Positions 18,603 to 26,598 of a stretch of DNA of 64,000 nucleotides are shown piece after piece (positions within the stretch are counted from its first letter, which is position 1; each line of letters starts with the position of its first letter). The notes beneath the pieces were generated by a model. The model saw nothing but the letters and a program-made list of their open reading frames with translations, was not told the origin of the DNA and did not search any database. Where the stretch lies: the NCBI RefSeq assembly GCF_027359675.1, contig NZ_CP114786.1:2702501-2766500 (forward strand). The letters are read 5' to 3'. The DNA is from Roseibium sp. Sym1 (GTDB taxonomy: Bacteria; Pseudomonadota; Alphaproteobacteria; Rhizobiales; Stappiaceae). The translations under genes and the position numbers were made by a program.

Positions 18603-19421
18603 CTACTGCGCCAGACCCAGCGCCGCCATGTTGGCGATCGAGTCGGGCAGGCCGTCGTGATCGCGCAGTTCGACGATCAGGCGCGGGTTGCTGTCGAGCC
18701 TGCCAAGGGCGTCGAACACGGAATGCCAGTTAATGGTGCCTTCGCCGAGGGTCCAGTGCCGGTCGGCATAGCCATCGGCGTCCTGCAGATGAATATGGCG
18801 CAGGCGGTTGCCGGCGGCCTTGATGAAATAATCGACCGGCGGAGCGCCGGTGGACCCATGGGCATAATGGGCATGGCCGGTGTCGACGGAGATCCTGACG
18901 GCCTCGGATCCGAAACTCTCTGCAAGCTCGATCCGGGCGTAAGGATCCTTGTCCTCGATATTCTCGATCACCAGCTCGCAGCCGATGTCTTCCGCACGCC
19001 TGACGGCGTCCTTCATGGCGAGGTGGCAGAGCTCGATCTTTTGCGCGCGGGCGCTGTCGTAGTTGTCGAGGTTATTGTGGTCCCAGGTGGAATAGGGGCT
19101 GTGCACGACCATGTGCGTGCCGCCGAGCGCCTCGCAGACATCCAGCCCCTGCCACAGCCGTTTCTTGACGATCTGGCGCACATCGACATCCATCGTGTCG
19201 ACGGAAAAGCCCCAGAAGGGTCCGTGAATGCCGACTCGGCCCTGGTGACCGTCGAGCAGGGCCCTGGCCCTGTCGGCCAATGGCTGCCAGTCACCGTTCA
19301 GCACCTCAGCCTCGACGAAATCCTGCAACTCGAGATCGCGCGGCTTTTCGAGCATGAGGTCGCGATGCGCTTCGAGCGTATCGACGTTGAGCGCTGCGCC
19401 GAGGATCGGGAGGTCGGTCAT
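18603..19421 (-). CDS. Sugar-phosphate isomerase/epimerase family TIM-barrel protein
   Basis: 272 residues of the xylose-isomerase-like (AP endonuclease 2) superfamily. The N-terminus is MTDLPILGAALNVDTLEAH; metal- and substrate-binding blocks are VGIHGPFWGF, HMVVHSPYS, CELVIENIED, VRISVDTGHAHYAHG, LRHIHLQDADG and RLIVELRD, which give the usual Glu, Asp, His, Glu ligands. It probably isomerises or epimerises a keto-sugar or related polyol. It follows the hydroxyacid dehydrogenase and VOC genes on the same strand, 87 bp apart, so it may belong to the same catabolic unit. The exact substrate is unknown. Confidence 0.8.
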   Translation of the reverse strand: MTDLPILGAALNVDTLEAHRDLMLEKPRDLELQDFVEAEVLNGDWQPLADRARALLDGHQGRVGIHGPFWGFSVDTMDVDVRQIVKKRLWQGLDVCEALGGTHMVVHSPYSTWDHNNLDNYDSARAQKIELCHLAMKDAVRRAEDIGCELVIENIEDKDPYARIELAESFGSEAVRISVDTGHAHYAHGSTGAPPVDYFIKAAGNRLRHIHLQDADGYADRHWTLGEGTINWHSVFDALGRLDSNPRLIVELRDHDGLPDSIANMAALGLAQ

Positions 19422-19508
19422 GAAACACCTGTTTGCGAAGTCAATTGAGCTGCCCGCCTGATAGCCTGCCTTTCTTGACAGGAATGCGACGGCCAGAGCC
19501 GGAAACCG

Positions 19509-20456
19509 TCAATATCCCCGGCTGCGATCGACGCTGGGTGGCACGGTGCCGTCGGCGAAGTAACCGCCGATGTTCAGCGCCACGATCCTGGAAGCGGTGC
19601 TGGTGATGGTCGGTGCCGAGATATGCGGCAGCACGGTCACCTTGTCATGGTCCCAGAAGGGATGGGATGCGGGCAGAGGCTCCTCGTCGAACACGTCGAG
19701 CACTGCATGGGAGAGCGGCCCCTTGTCGAGTGCGTGCAGGAGGGCTGCGTCATCCAGAATCGGGCCGCGGGCAAAGTTGATGAGTGACGCGCCGTCCTTG
19801 CAGTCGCCGAGTTCCGCGCTACCGATCATGCCCCGGGTGTCCGCCGTCAGGGGCATCAGCAGGACGAGAATGTCCGACTTCTGAAGAACCGTTCTCAGTC
19901 CGTCCGCCCCGTGGTAGCAGGCGATCCCGGTGAGCGCCTTCGCGCTCCGGCTCCAACCGAGGACATTGAAGCCGTTGTCCTTGAGGCGGAGGGCGGATGC
20001 GCCGCCGAGCTTGCCGAGGCCGAGCACGCCGACCGTGCGTTCCTTCGGCAGCCTGAGATCGTGACCCTGCCAGACTTTCCGCCGCTGCTGTGCCTGGTAG
20101 CGCGGCATGTCCCGGTGCAGGTAGAATGTCCAGGCCAGAACGGCCTCCGACATGGTCTCGGCCATTTGCGGATCGGTCAGGCGCACGATCGCCGGGCCTT
20201 CGGACGGCAGTTCGGCGGTCAGCCGCTCGACCCCGGCCCACAGGCTCTGCACCCAGACAAGATTGCGCAGGGCGGCGACTTTGGCCGGATCCGGATTGGC
20301 GACGATGGCAACCGTCGCGTCCTCGCGTTCATCGGCTGTGAGGTCCTCGAAGGGCTTGACGATCGCGATGTCCTTCAAAGCTTCCGGAAGCGCATCGCGC
20401 CAGGCCTGGCGTTCGTCCGCGCTGGCTTCGGAAACAAAGGGAACGACGGGGGTCAT
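19509..20456 (-). CDS. D-2-hydroxyacid dehydrogenase, GhrA-like glyoxylate/hydroxypyruvate reductase
   Basis: 315 residues. The NAD(P)-binding motif is GVLGLGKLGGASALRL with GWSRSAK following the second strand, suggesting NADP. Catalytic residues of the family are present: Arg in INFARGPILDD, Glu in VFDEEPLPASHPFWDHD and His in VTVLPHISAPT. These enzymes reduce glyoxylate or hydroxypyruvate, or oxidise D-2-hydroxyacids. The start codon overlaps the stop of the VOC gene by 4 bp (ATGA), so the two are translationally coupled. Confidence 0.9.
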   Translation of the reverse strand: MTPVVPFVSEASADERQAWRDALPEALKDIAIVKPFEDLTADEREDATVAIVANPDPAKVAALRNLVWVQSLWAGVERLTAELPSEGPAIVRLTDPQMAETMSEAVLAWTFYLHRDMPRYQAQQRRKVWQGHDLRLPKERTVGVLGLGKLGGASALRLKDNGFNVLGWSRSAKALTGIACYHGADGLRTVLQKSDILVLLMPLTADTRGMIGSAELGDCKDGASLINFARGPILDDAALLHALDKGPLSHAVLDVFDEEPLPASHPFWDHDKVTVLPHISAPTITSTASRIVALNIGGYFADGTVPPSVDRSRGY

Positions 20457-20866
20457 GTGGCAAATACTCCGGCTTCGTCGGCGAAGCCCTTGATTTCGAT
20501 CGGATTGCCGGACGGATCCCTGAAGAACATGGTGCTCTGTTCGCCCGGCTGGCCCTCGAAGCGGATGGTCGGGGCGATGATGAAGGCGAGGTTAGCCTGT
20601 GTGAGTTTTTCCGCAAGCGACTTCCAGCGGTCCATCGCCAGCACGACGCCGAGATGAGGCATCGGCACCATGTGATCCCCGACCTTGCCGGTGTTGGTGG
20701 TCTCGAAGGGCCTGCCGAGATGCAGCGAGATCTGGTGGCCGAAGAAATTGAAATCGACCCAGGTGTCGGTGCTGCGGCCTTCGGCACAGCCCAGCAGGCC
20801 TCCATAAAAGGCGCGCGCCTCATCGAGGTCGGTGACGTGATAGGCGAGATGAAAGCAGGGTTGCAT
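20453..20866 (-). CDS. VOC (glyoxalase/dioxygenase) family protein
   Basis: 137 residues with the paired beta-alpha-beta-beta-beta modules of the vicinal-oxygen-chelate fold: FHLAYHVTDLDEARAFYGGL at the N-terminus (metal His), HISLHLGRP-like QISLHLGRPF, HLGVVLAMD, and the C-terminal STMFFRDPSGNPIEIKGF with the last metal-ligand Glu. Likely a metal-dependent lyase, isomerase or dioxygenase acting on a small carbonyl or hydroxyacid compound, in an operon with the GhrA-like enzyme. It is transcribed divergently from the LysR regulator at 20958. Confidence 0.85.
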   Translation of the reverse strand: MQPCFHLAYHVTDLDEARAFYGGLLGCAEGRSTDTWVDFNFFGHQISLHLGRPFETTNTGKVGDHMVPMPHLGVVLAMDRWKSLAEKLTQANLAFIIAPTIRFEGQPGEQSTMFFRDPSGNPIEIKGFADEAGVFAT

Positions 20867-20912
20867 GATGGGTCTCCATTTTCGGACGGAGCCTTGCTAG
20901 CAGATCCGGTTC

Positions 20913-20931
20913 AAAACATTTAGGATGTTTT
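20913..20931. promoter_or_regulatory. Candidate LysR-type operator
   Basis: AAAACAT and ATGTTTT are perfect 7-bp arms around a 5-base spacer, in the intergenic region between the VOC-ghrA genes and the divergent LysR gene. LysR-type regulators normally bind such interrupted palindromes, so this is a plausible site for control of both directions. Confidence 0.5.
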
Positions 20932-20957
20932 TTTGTTCTTCAGCATAGGAAATTGTT

Positions 20958-21827
20958 TTGGATACCCGGTTCCTTGAAAGCCTGCTGGCGGTTGCCGAAA
21001 CCGGATCGATTGCGGCGGCGGCCCGGCAACAGGGCCTGACGGCGGCGGCGATCAGCCAGAGGATTCGCGTGCTGGAGGTGGAATTCGGCACCGAGCTTCT
21101 CAACAGGAGCGCGCATGCGGCGACGCCGACCGAGGCCTGCCTTCGCCTGCTGCCCGCCGCTTCCCGGCTCGTCCGGGACGCCGGCCGGCTGGCCGGCCAC
21201 ATCGATCCGGAAGGTCTCGGCGGCCCTTTCCGGCTGGGAGCCATATCCACGGCGCTTCTGGACCACGCCCCGGCGGTCATCCGCGCCTTCCGCAGGCACG
21301 CGCCGAAAGCGGTGTTGACGGTCCGGCCGGGAACGTCCGAAAGCCTTTATGACGAGCTTCTTGCGGGCAATCTGGACGCGGCGATCACGGTTGCCGCACC
21401 GTTTGCCCTGCCCAGGGAAGTGCGCAGCGAGACACTCGCCCTTCAGCCGGTTGTCCATGTCGTGCCGAAGGGAGCTTTCGAGGCGCCCGGGGACGCGGAA
21501 GCGTTGCCCTGGATCGTCTACGACCGGGCGTCGTGGGGCGGGCGCGGGATCTGGGAAGAGCATGGGCGGTGGATGTCCGCCGGACATATCCTGTGCGAAC
21601 TGGATGCCCTGGAGACGATTGCCGTGATGGTGTCACAAGGCAGTGGCCAGGCTGTCCTGCCCTTGTGGCACGGCCTTGAAAAGGACGAGGCCGGATTTTC
21701 GGTCAGGCGCCTTGACCCGGTCGTGAACCGTCGGGTCGTGTTTCTGCAGCAACGCACGGGCGCGGCGAAGGCTCTGGCCCGGTTGGCCTTGTCGGCCCTC
21801 CTGCCGGAAGCCGGGGTGTCGCCATAG
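20958..21827 (+). CDS. LysR-family transcriptional regulator (ArgP-like)
   Basis: 289 residues from a TTG start with AGGA seven bases upstream. The winged helix-turn-helix covers about residues 1-60 (FLESLLAVAETGSIAAAARQ, AAAISQRIRVLEVEFG). The co-inducer domain follows (GGPFRLGAISTALLDHAP, LLAGNLDAAITV, MVSQGSGQAVLPLWHG). ArgP/IciA proteins share the QQGLTAAAISQRI type of helix 3; the resemblance is moderate. Divergent placement suggests it controls the VOC-ghrA-isomerase genes. Confidence 0.9.
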   Translation: MDTRFLESLLAVAETGSIAAAARQQGLTAAAISQRIRVLEVEFGTELLNRSAHAATPTEACLRLLPAASRLVRDAGRLAGHIDPEGLGGPFRLGAISTALLDHAPAVIRAFRRHAPKAVLTVRPGTSESLYDELLAGNLDAAITVAAPFALPREVRSETLALQPVVHVVPKGAFEAPGDAEALPWIVYDRASWGGRGIWEEHGRWMSAGHILCELDALETIAVMVSQGSGQAVLPLWHGLEKDEAGFSVRRLDPVVNRRVVFLQQRTGAAKALARLALSALLPEAGVSP

Positions 21828-21947
21828 GCGCCGACCGGAGAAGGAACGCTCTCGTTCAACGTGCCGGACGATAAAAGTTCTGACCGGGGGGTTGGTCCAT
21901 TGCGCACAAATCAGGCACAAATAGACAGACTGCACGGGAGTAGCCTT

Positions 21948-22940
21948 ATGAAGAAGCTGTTTGTCTCCGTCATGGTGGCCGCAATGACGGGTCTGGCCTC
22001 GCCGGCAATGGCGGAGGACTGCGGAACGATCACCGTGGCGGAAATGAACTGGGCGTCCGCCGGAGCCATCGCGCAGATCGACAGGATCATCCTGGAAAAC
22101 GGCTATAGCTGCGACGTGGAGCTGGTCTCCGGCGACACGATACCGACCTTCACTTCCATGACTGAAGACGGCGAGCCGGACATGGCGCCGGAACTGTGGA
22201 TCAACGGTGTGCGTGAGCCGCTTGGTCAGGCGGTTGCCGACGGATCGCTGATCATGGGCGGCAAAGTTCTCAGCGAGGGAGGCGTCGAAGGTTTCTGGGT
22301 CCCGAGCTATCTTGCCGAGAAACATGACATCCGCACCGTTGACGACGCGCTTGCGCATCCGGAACTGTTCCCGGGCGCTGAAGACGAAGGCAAGGGGGCC
22401 CTCCACACCTGCCCGGTCGGTTGGAGCTGCCGCACTGCGACCAGGAACCAGTTCCGTGCCTATGACGGCGCGGAAAAAGGTTTCGTGCTGGTCGATCCGG
22501 GCTCAGCCGCGGGCCTCGACGAATCGCTGGCCCGTGCCTACGAACGCAAACAGGGATGGCTGGGCTACTACTGGGGCCCGACCGCCCTTCTCGGCAAATA
22601 CGACATGACATTGCTCGACTTCGGCGTTCCGCACGACAAGCGGGAATGGGACAGCTGCACCGTGATTGCTGATTGCGCGGATCCGAAACGGAATGCCTGG
22701 GACAAGTCGGAGGTTTTCACCGTTGTGACCGACGCTTTCGCGCAAAAGGCCGGCGTGGCGATGGACTATGTCATGAGCCGCAGCTGGGACAATCGCACAG
22801 CCGGGAAGGTCATGGCCTGGATGGAGGACAACAAGGCCACAAATGAAGATGGTGCCTATTACTTCCTGGAAAACTTCGAGGATGTCTGGGGCAGGTGGGT
22901 CAGCCCGGAAGTCGCCGAAAAGGTGAAGGCGGCCTTCTGA
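21948..22940 (+). CDS. Glycine-betaine/choline-type ABC substrate-binding protein (orphan)
   Basis: 330 residues from an ATG with GGGAG upstream. The signal peptide MKKLFVSVMVAAMTGLASPA ends at a probable AMA/EDC cleavage. The OpuAC/ProX-like fold includes ITVAEMNWASAGAIAQIDR, ELVSGDTIPTF, MAPELWINGVREPL, VEGFWVPSYLAEKH, GWLGYYWGPTALLGKYD and several Trp residues of the kind that form the quaternary-amine cage. Two internal Cys pairs are visible (HTCPVGWSCR, DSCTVIADC). No permease or ATPase is next to it. It is probably an osmolyte or methylamine receptor using a transporter encoded elsewhere. A terminator follows. Confidence 0.85.
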   Translation: MKKLFVSVMVAAMTGLASPAMAEDCGTITVAEMNWASAGAIAQIDRIILENGYSCDVELVSGDTIPTFTSMTEDGEPDMAPELWINGVREPLGQAVADGSLIMGGKVLSEGGVEGFWVPSYLAEKHDIRTVDDALAHPELFPGAEDEGKGALHTCPVGWSCRTATRNQFRAYDGAEKGFVLVDPGSAAGLDESLARAYERKQGWLGYYWGPTALLGKYDMTLLDFGVPHDKREWDSCTVIADCADPKRNAWDKSEVFTVVTDAFAQKAGVAMDYVMSRSWDNRTAGKVMAWMEDNKATNEDGAYYFLENFEDVWGRWVSPEVAEKVKAAF

Positions 22941-22958
22941 GACCTGCAGTCAAGCTGA

Positions 22959-22986
22959 AGCCCCGGAGATGTCTCCGGGGCTTTTG
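22959..22986 (+). terminator. Rho-independent terminator after the betaine-type binding protein
   Basis: An 11-bp stem, AGCCCCGGAGA and TCTCCGGGGCT, with a 2-base loop is followed by TTTTGTCTT, 18 bp after the stop codon. Confidence 0.85.
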
Positions 22987-23009
22987 TCTTCTCATCGGCA
23001 ACCGGCCGG

Positions 23010-24350
23010 TCAGCGTTCGGTGAAGATCGTGCGGGCCGCCCGGGTGACCGGATTGAGCAGATACATCAGGATCGACTTGGATCCGGTGACAACCTGCGCA
23101 TTGACCTGCATGCCGGGACGTACCGGGCGCTTGTGAGACCCCGTTCCGATCGTCTGCCCCGGGAAGGCGAGTGTCGCCTTGAAATAGTATTCGCCATATT
23201 CGTCCTGGAAACTGGAGGCGGAAATCGTTTCCACCCTGGCGGACAACGTGCCGTAGATGTTGGGATCGTAGCTGGTGATGGTGATGTCGGCCTTGTCGCC
23301 GACATTGATATGGCCGATGTCCTTGGGATTGACCTTGACCTCGGCAACAAGGTTCTCGGAAAGCGGAACGATCTCGGCGATCATGTCGCCCGGATTGACC
23401 ACGGCGCCACGCCCGGTCTGCCCGAGCGACTTGACATAACCGTCGACCGGCGCCTTGACGAACAGACGCTCCTGGCGATCCTTGAGCTTGGCAATCTCCT
23501 GTTTCAGTTCCGCCCGTTCCTGGGCAATCCTTGCACGTTCGTCGGCAACGTCGCGGTTCACTTCGGCACCGGCCTGCGCAAGGCTTGCCAGGGCCTCGGT
23601 CAGTGTCTCGCGGGCCTGGGCGTGCTTGCCGATCAACTGTTCAAGCGTCACCTGCGAGCGCTGGTATTCCCCTTTCGCTTCCAGATAGCGGCGGCGGGAG
23701 GTGTAACCGTCGTTCAGCAGGCCTTCCTGGATTTCGAATTTCTCCTTCTCCAGGGCAACCTGTGACTTTTGCAGTTCGATCTGCGCTTCGAGGCTGACCA
23801 CTTCGGCACGCCTTTGTGCCACGCGGGCGGTGTAGGCGTCCTGCTCGTCGGCGACGGCCTTCCGGTTGGCCGTCAGGGCGGCACGCTGTTGAGCGCTCAG
23901 TCCGTCGACCGTCGGGTCGAGGCGCAGACCGACGGAATTGGCGTCGCTGTATTCCTGGGCGAGCAGGCGCCGTTCCTCCAGCTCAAGATAGCTGAGGCGG
24001 CTTTCGATCCGGGCGAGTTCGGCAGTCGTGTCCTGCTTCTCTAGCCGTGCGATCGCGTCGCCGGCATTCACCAGTTGCCCCTCTTCCACCAGGATGTCGT
24101 TGACGATGCCGCCTTCCAGATGTTCAACCGTCAGGATCTGACCGGCCGGGGCGATTTCGCCGATGGTGCTGGCAACTTCCCGTATCTGTCCCACCGCGGC
24201 CCAGACCATGAGCAGGATCGTGGCGACGGCCAAACCGGCCAGGAGCCGTGAATAGAAGGCCGGCGGCACACCGTCTTCCAGTTCCAGCGGAAGGCCGACG
24301 CGGCCGTATACGGCCTTGCGCAATGTGTCGGGATCGTCTTTTGCTGCCAT
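23010..24350 (-). CDS. HlyD-family type I secretion periplasmic adaptor
   Basis: 446 residues starting MAAKDDPDTLRKAVYGRVG; a longer frame would overlap the ABC gene upstream. One membrane span lies at about residues 32-54 (LLAGLAVATILLMVWAAVGQ). Then a lipoyl-like half (QILTVEHLEGGIVNDILVEE), a long coiled coil (about 115-290) rich in Glu, Ala and Arg, the second lipoyl half (LFVKAPVDGYVKSLGQTGRG) and a beta-barrel C-terminus ending ILMYLLNPVTRAARTIFTER. HlyD/PrtE proteins bridge the inner-membrane ABC transporter and the outer-membrane TolC channel. Third gene of the minus-strand secretion operon behind two ABC half-transporters. Confidence 0.93.
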   Translation of the reverse strand: MAAKDDPDTLRKAVYGRVGLPLELEDGVPPAFYSRLLAGLAVATILLMVWAAVGQIREVASTIGEIAPAGQILTVEHLEGGIVNDILVEEGQLVNAGDAIARLEKQDTTAELARIESRLSYLELEERRLLAQEYSDANSVGLRLDPTVDGLSAQQRAALTANRKAVADEQDAYTARVAQRRAEVVSLEAQIELQKSQVALEKEKFEIQEGLLNDGYTSRRRYLEAKGEYQRSQVTLEQLIGKHAQARETLTEALASLAQAGAEVNRDVADERARIAQERAELKQEIAKLKDRQERLFVKAPVDGYVKSLGQTGRGAVVNPGDMIAEIVPLSENLVAEVKVNPKDIGHINVGDKADITITSYDPNIYGTLSARVETISASSFQDEYGEYYFKATLAFPGQTIGTGSHKRPVRPGMQVNAQVVTGSKSILMYLLNPVTRAARTIFTER

Positions 24351-24402
24351 TGGAGTGTCCTCGGCGTTTGTCGATAGCTGCGTTCCAGGCCTGGCCGGTC
24401 GG

Positions 24403-26589
24403 CTAGCGTGATTGCTGCTTGAGGATGTCCTCAAGAATTTCATCGGGGGAGCCGGCCATCGCCACCATGCCGTTCTGCATGTAGACGAGCTTGTCGGCCA
24501 TGCGCATGTGGCTGGGCCGATAGGTCGTCAGCATGACGGTCGATGTGCCGCGTACCTGCTCGATTTTCTTCATCAGGAGTTTGTCGCCCTCGAAGTCGAG
24601 GTTCCCGGCCGGGTCGTCCAGCACATAGATCGGTGCGGGACGGACAAAGGCGCGGGCCAGCAGAATACGCTGCTTGACGTTGTCCGGCAGCATGGCGATC
24701 AATTGCCCGGTCAGGCGGGTTTCGACACCTTGCGGCAGCAGATCGCCATAGGCATTGAGACCGAATTCCTCGAACACGGACCGTACCTGGTCATTGTCCG
24801 CCTGCGGGTTGGCCATCCGGAAATTCTGGGCGACGGTGCCATAGAAGAAGTCGTAGTGTTCGGGGGCATAACCGATGGCATTGCGCCATTCGCCCGGATC
24901 GAGCTGCCTGATGTCCAGGTCATCCACGAGGATGGCACCCATTTGCGGCCGGTAGAGGCCCAGAATTGCGCGCACCAGCGAAGTCTTGCCGCATCCGCTC
25001 GGACCGGTGACCGCGGTGACCGATCCCTTGTCCAGCTGAAGGGAAAAGTTGCGCAGGGCCGGTTCCTGGCGCGCCGGATAGCGCAGCACCACATTGGACA
25101 ACCGGACCGTGCCCTGGAACTGCCGGTGCAGGCTCGGCAGCTTGCCCGGCTGGCGTTCCATGTCGATCTTCAACAGGCCGTTGATGCGCTCGATGGTCTG
25201 CTGCGCCTGGCCGAGCTGCGACAGGCTCAGGAAAGCCTGGTGCATCGGGCTGAGGGCCCGCCAGGACAGGGCCATGACGGCGATGAGGGCCCCCTGGGTC
25301 AGGTCCTGGTTCATCACCAGGATGGCGCCGAACCCGAGCACGCCAATGCCGCAAAGGGTCATGAGCATCTGCGAGATGACCTGCATGACCTGCGACAGCT
25401 GTTTGGTTTTCAGGTTCTTCAGGGCAAAGTCCGCGGAAATGGCACGGTATTTTTCAACCCAGATCTCATCCGCCGACAATTCCCGGATGGCCTTGCGCTT
25501 GGACAGGATTTCCACGGTGATGTTCTGCATGCGCGATTTGGCGTCGCCTGCCAGGTTGATGGACGTCTTCATGCGCGGAACGATGATCAGCGCCGCCAGC
25601 ACGTAGAGCAACAGCAGTCCGGCAGGCAGCAAGGCGAGCGGCCCGCCGATCAGGCCGAGGACCAATACGAAGAGCGCCGAGAAGGGCAAATCGATCAGCG
25701 CGTTCGCGAGGTTGCCATGAAAGATTTCACGAACGCCGTCGAACTGCTTCAGCCGGGTGATCTGTGCGCCTATCGGCGCGGACGAGATCAGCGGCAGCGG
25801 CAGGTGCAGAAAATGCCGGAAGGTGGAATTCGCCACCACGGCGTCCAGGCGTGCGCCGAGATAGGCCTGCAAGTTCGACTTGGTGCCCTTGACCATCCAG
25901 TCCATGGCCAGGGCCACGGCGATACCGATCACCAGCGTGATCAGCACGGGGACGGACTTCGCGCCGATTGCCTTGTCGTAGACATTCATGACGAAGAGGG
26001 GCAGGCCCAGGGCCAAAAGGTTCGACAGGAATCCGACCGCCATGATCGAGAGCATCGTGCCGCGAAACTGGTTGAACAGGCGGGAGGACCAATGCTTGTA
26101 GGCGTCGTTGACCGCATCCTCCTCCCGTTCGATCAGGAAGAACTCGGCATCCTTCAATTCGCTGAAGGCGATGGCAACCTTGCGCCGGGCCTCACCGCTA
26201 TAGGCGTGAAAACGGCCGTCCTCGGTCAGGCCGAGGCCGACGAGAATGTTGTCTCCCAGCTTCACGAGGCAGGGAAACTGCTCCGCCATGAGTTGCCTGG
26301 GCGAGCGGGTGGTCGGCGTGACCCGGAAATTCAGGCGGACGAGCACAGCCCGGAGGTCGAAAATCCCGCGAATGCCCTCAAGATGCGGCAGGGCTTCGAA
26401 CAGGTGGCGTTCCATGCCGTCCCAGTCGAGGGCTTCCAGCAAGGGAAGCAGGCAGGCTTCCGCGGGGGAGGCGCGTTCGACGGTGCTGCCGGAATGCTGC
26501 TGGACACGGGATTCCAGGTTCATCCGGCTCTGCGCCGGTTTCATGTCCTGAAAAATCGTGTCTGCATTGTCAAAAGCGGCGAGGGGCAT
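24403..26589 (-). CDS. Type I secretion ABC half-transporter A with C39-like domain and degenerate ATPase motifs
   Basis: 728 residues, TAGGAG six bases before the ATG. An N-terminal C39-peptidase-like region (about 45-160) lacks the catalytic Cys/His arrangement, as in HlyB-type proteins. Six membrane spans fall between about 170 and 460 (ABC_membrane). In the ATPase domain Walker A is intact (GPSGCGKTS), but the Q-loop Gln is Glu (GYAPEHYDFF), the LSGGQ signature is replaced by AMLPDN before VKQRILLARAF, the Walker B Glu is Asp (YVLDDPAGNLD) and the H-loop His is Tyr (LTTYRPS). It probably pairs with the half-transporter encoded just upstream and exports the RTX protein at 28541. Confidence 0.9.
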   Translation of the reverse strand: MPLAAFDNADTIFQDMKPAQSRMNLESRVQQHSGSTVERASPAEACLLPLLEALDWDGMERHLFEALPHLEGIRGIFDLRAVLVRLNFRVTPTTRSPRQLMAEQFPCLVKLGDNILVGLGLTEDGRFHAYSGEARRKVAIAFSELKDAEFFLIEREEDAVNDAYKHWSSRLFNQFRGTMLSIMAVGFLSNLLALGLPLFVMNVYDKAIGAKSVPVLITLVIGIAVALAMDWMVKGTKSNLQAYLGARLDAVVANSTFRHFLHLPLPLISSAPIGAQITRLKQFDGVREIFHGNLANALIDLPFSALFVLVLGLIGGPLALLPAGLLLLYVLAALIIVPRMKTSINLAGDAKSRMQNITVEILSKRKAIRELSADEIWVEKYRAISADFALKNLKTKQLSQVMQVISQMLMTLCGIGVLGFGAILVMNQDLTQGALIAVMALSWRALSPMHQAFLSLSQLGQAQQTIERINGLLKIDMERQPGKLPSLHRQFQGTVRLSNVVLRYPARQEPALRNFSLQLDKGSVTAVTGPSGCGKTSLVRAILGLYRPQMGAILVDDLDIRQLDPGEWRNAIGYAPEHYDFFYGTVAQNFRMANPQADNDQVRSVFEEFGLNAYGDLLPQGVETRLTGQLIAMLPDNVKQRILLARAFVRPAPIYVLDDPAGNLDFEGDKLLMKKIEQVRGTSTVMLTTYRPSHMRMADKLVYMQNGMVAMAGSPDEILEDILKQQSR

Positions 26590-26598
26590 GGTGCGCTC

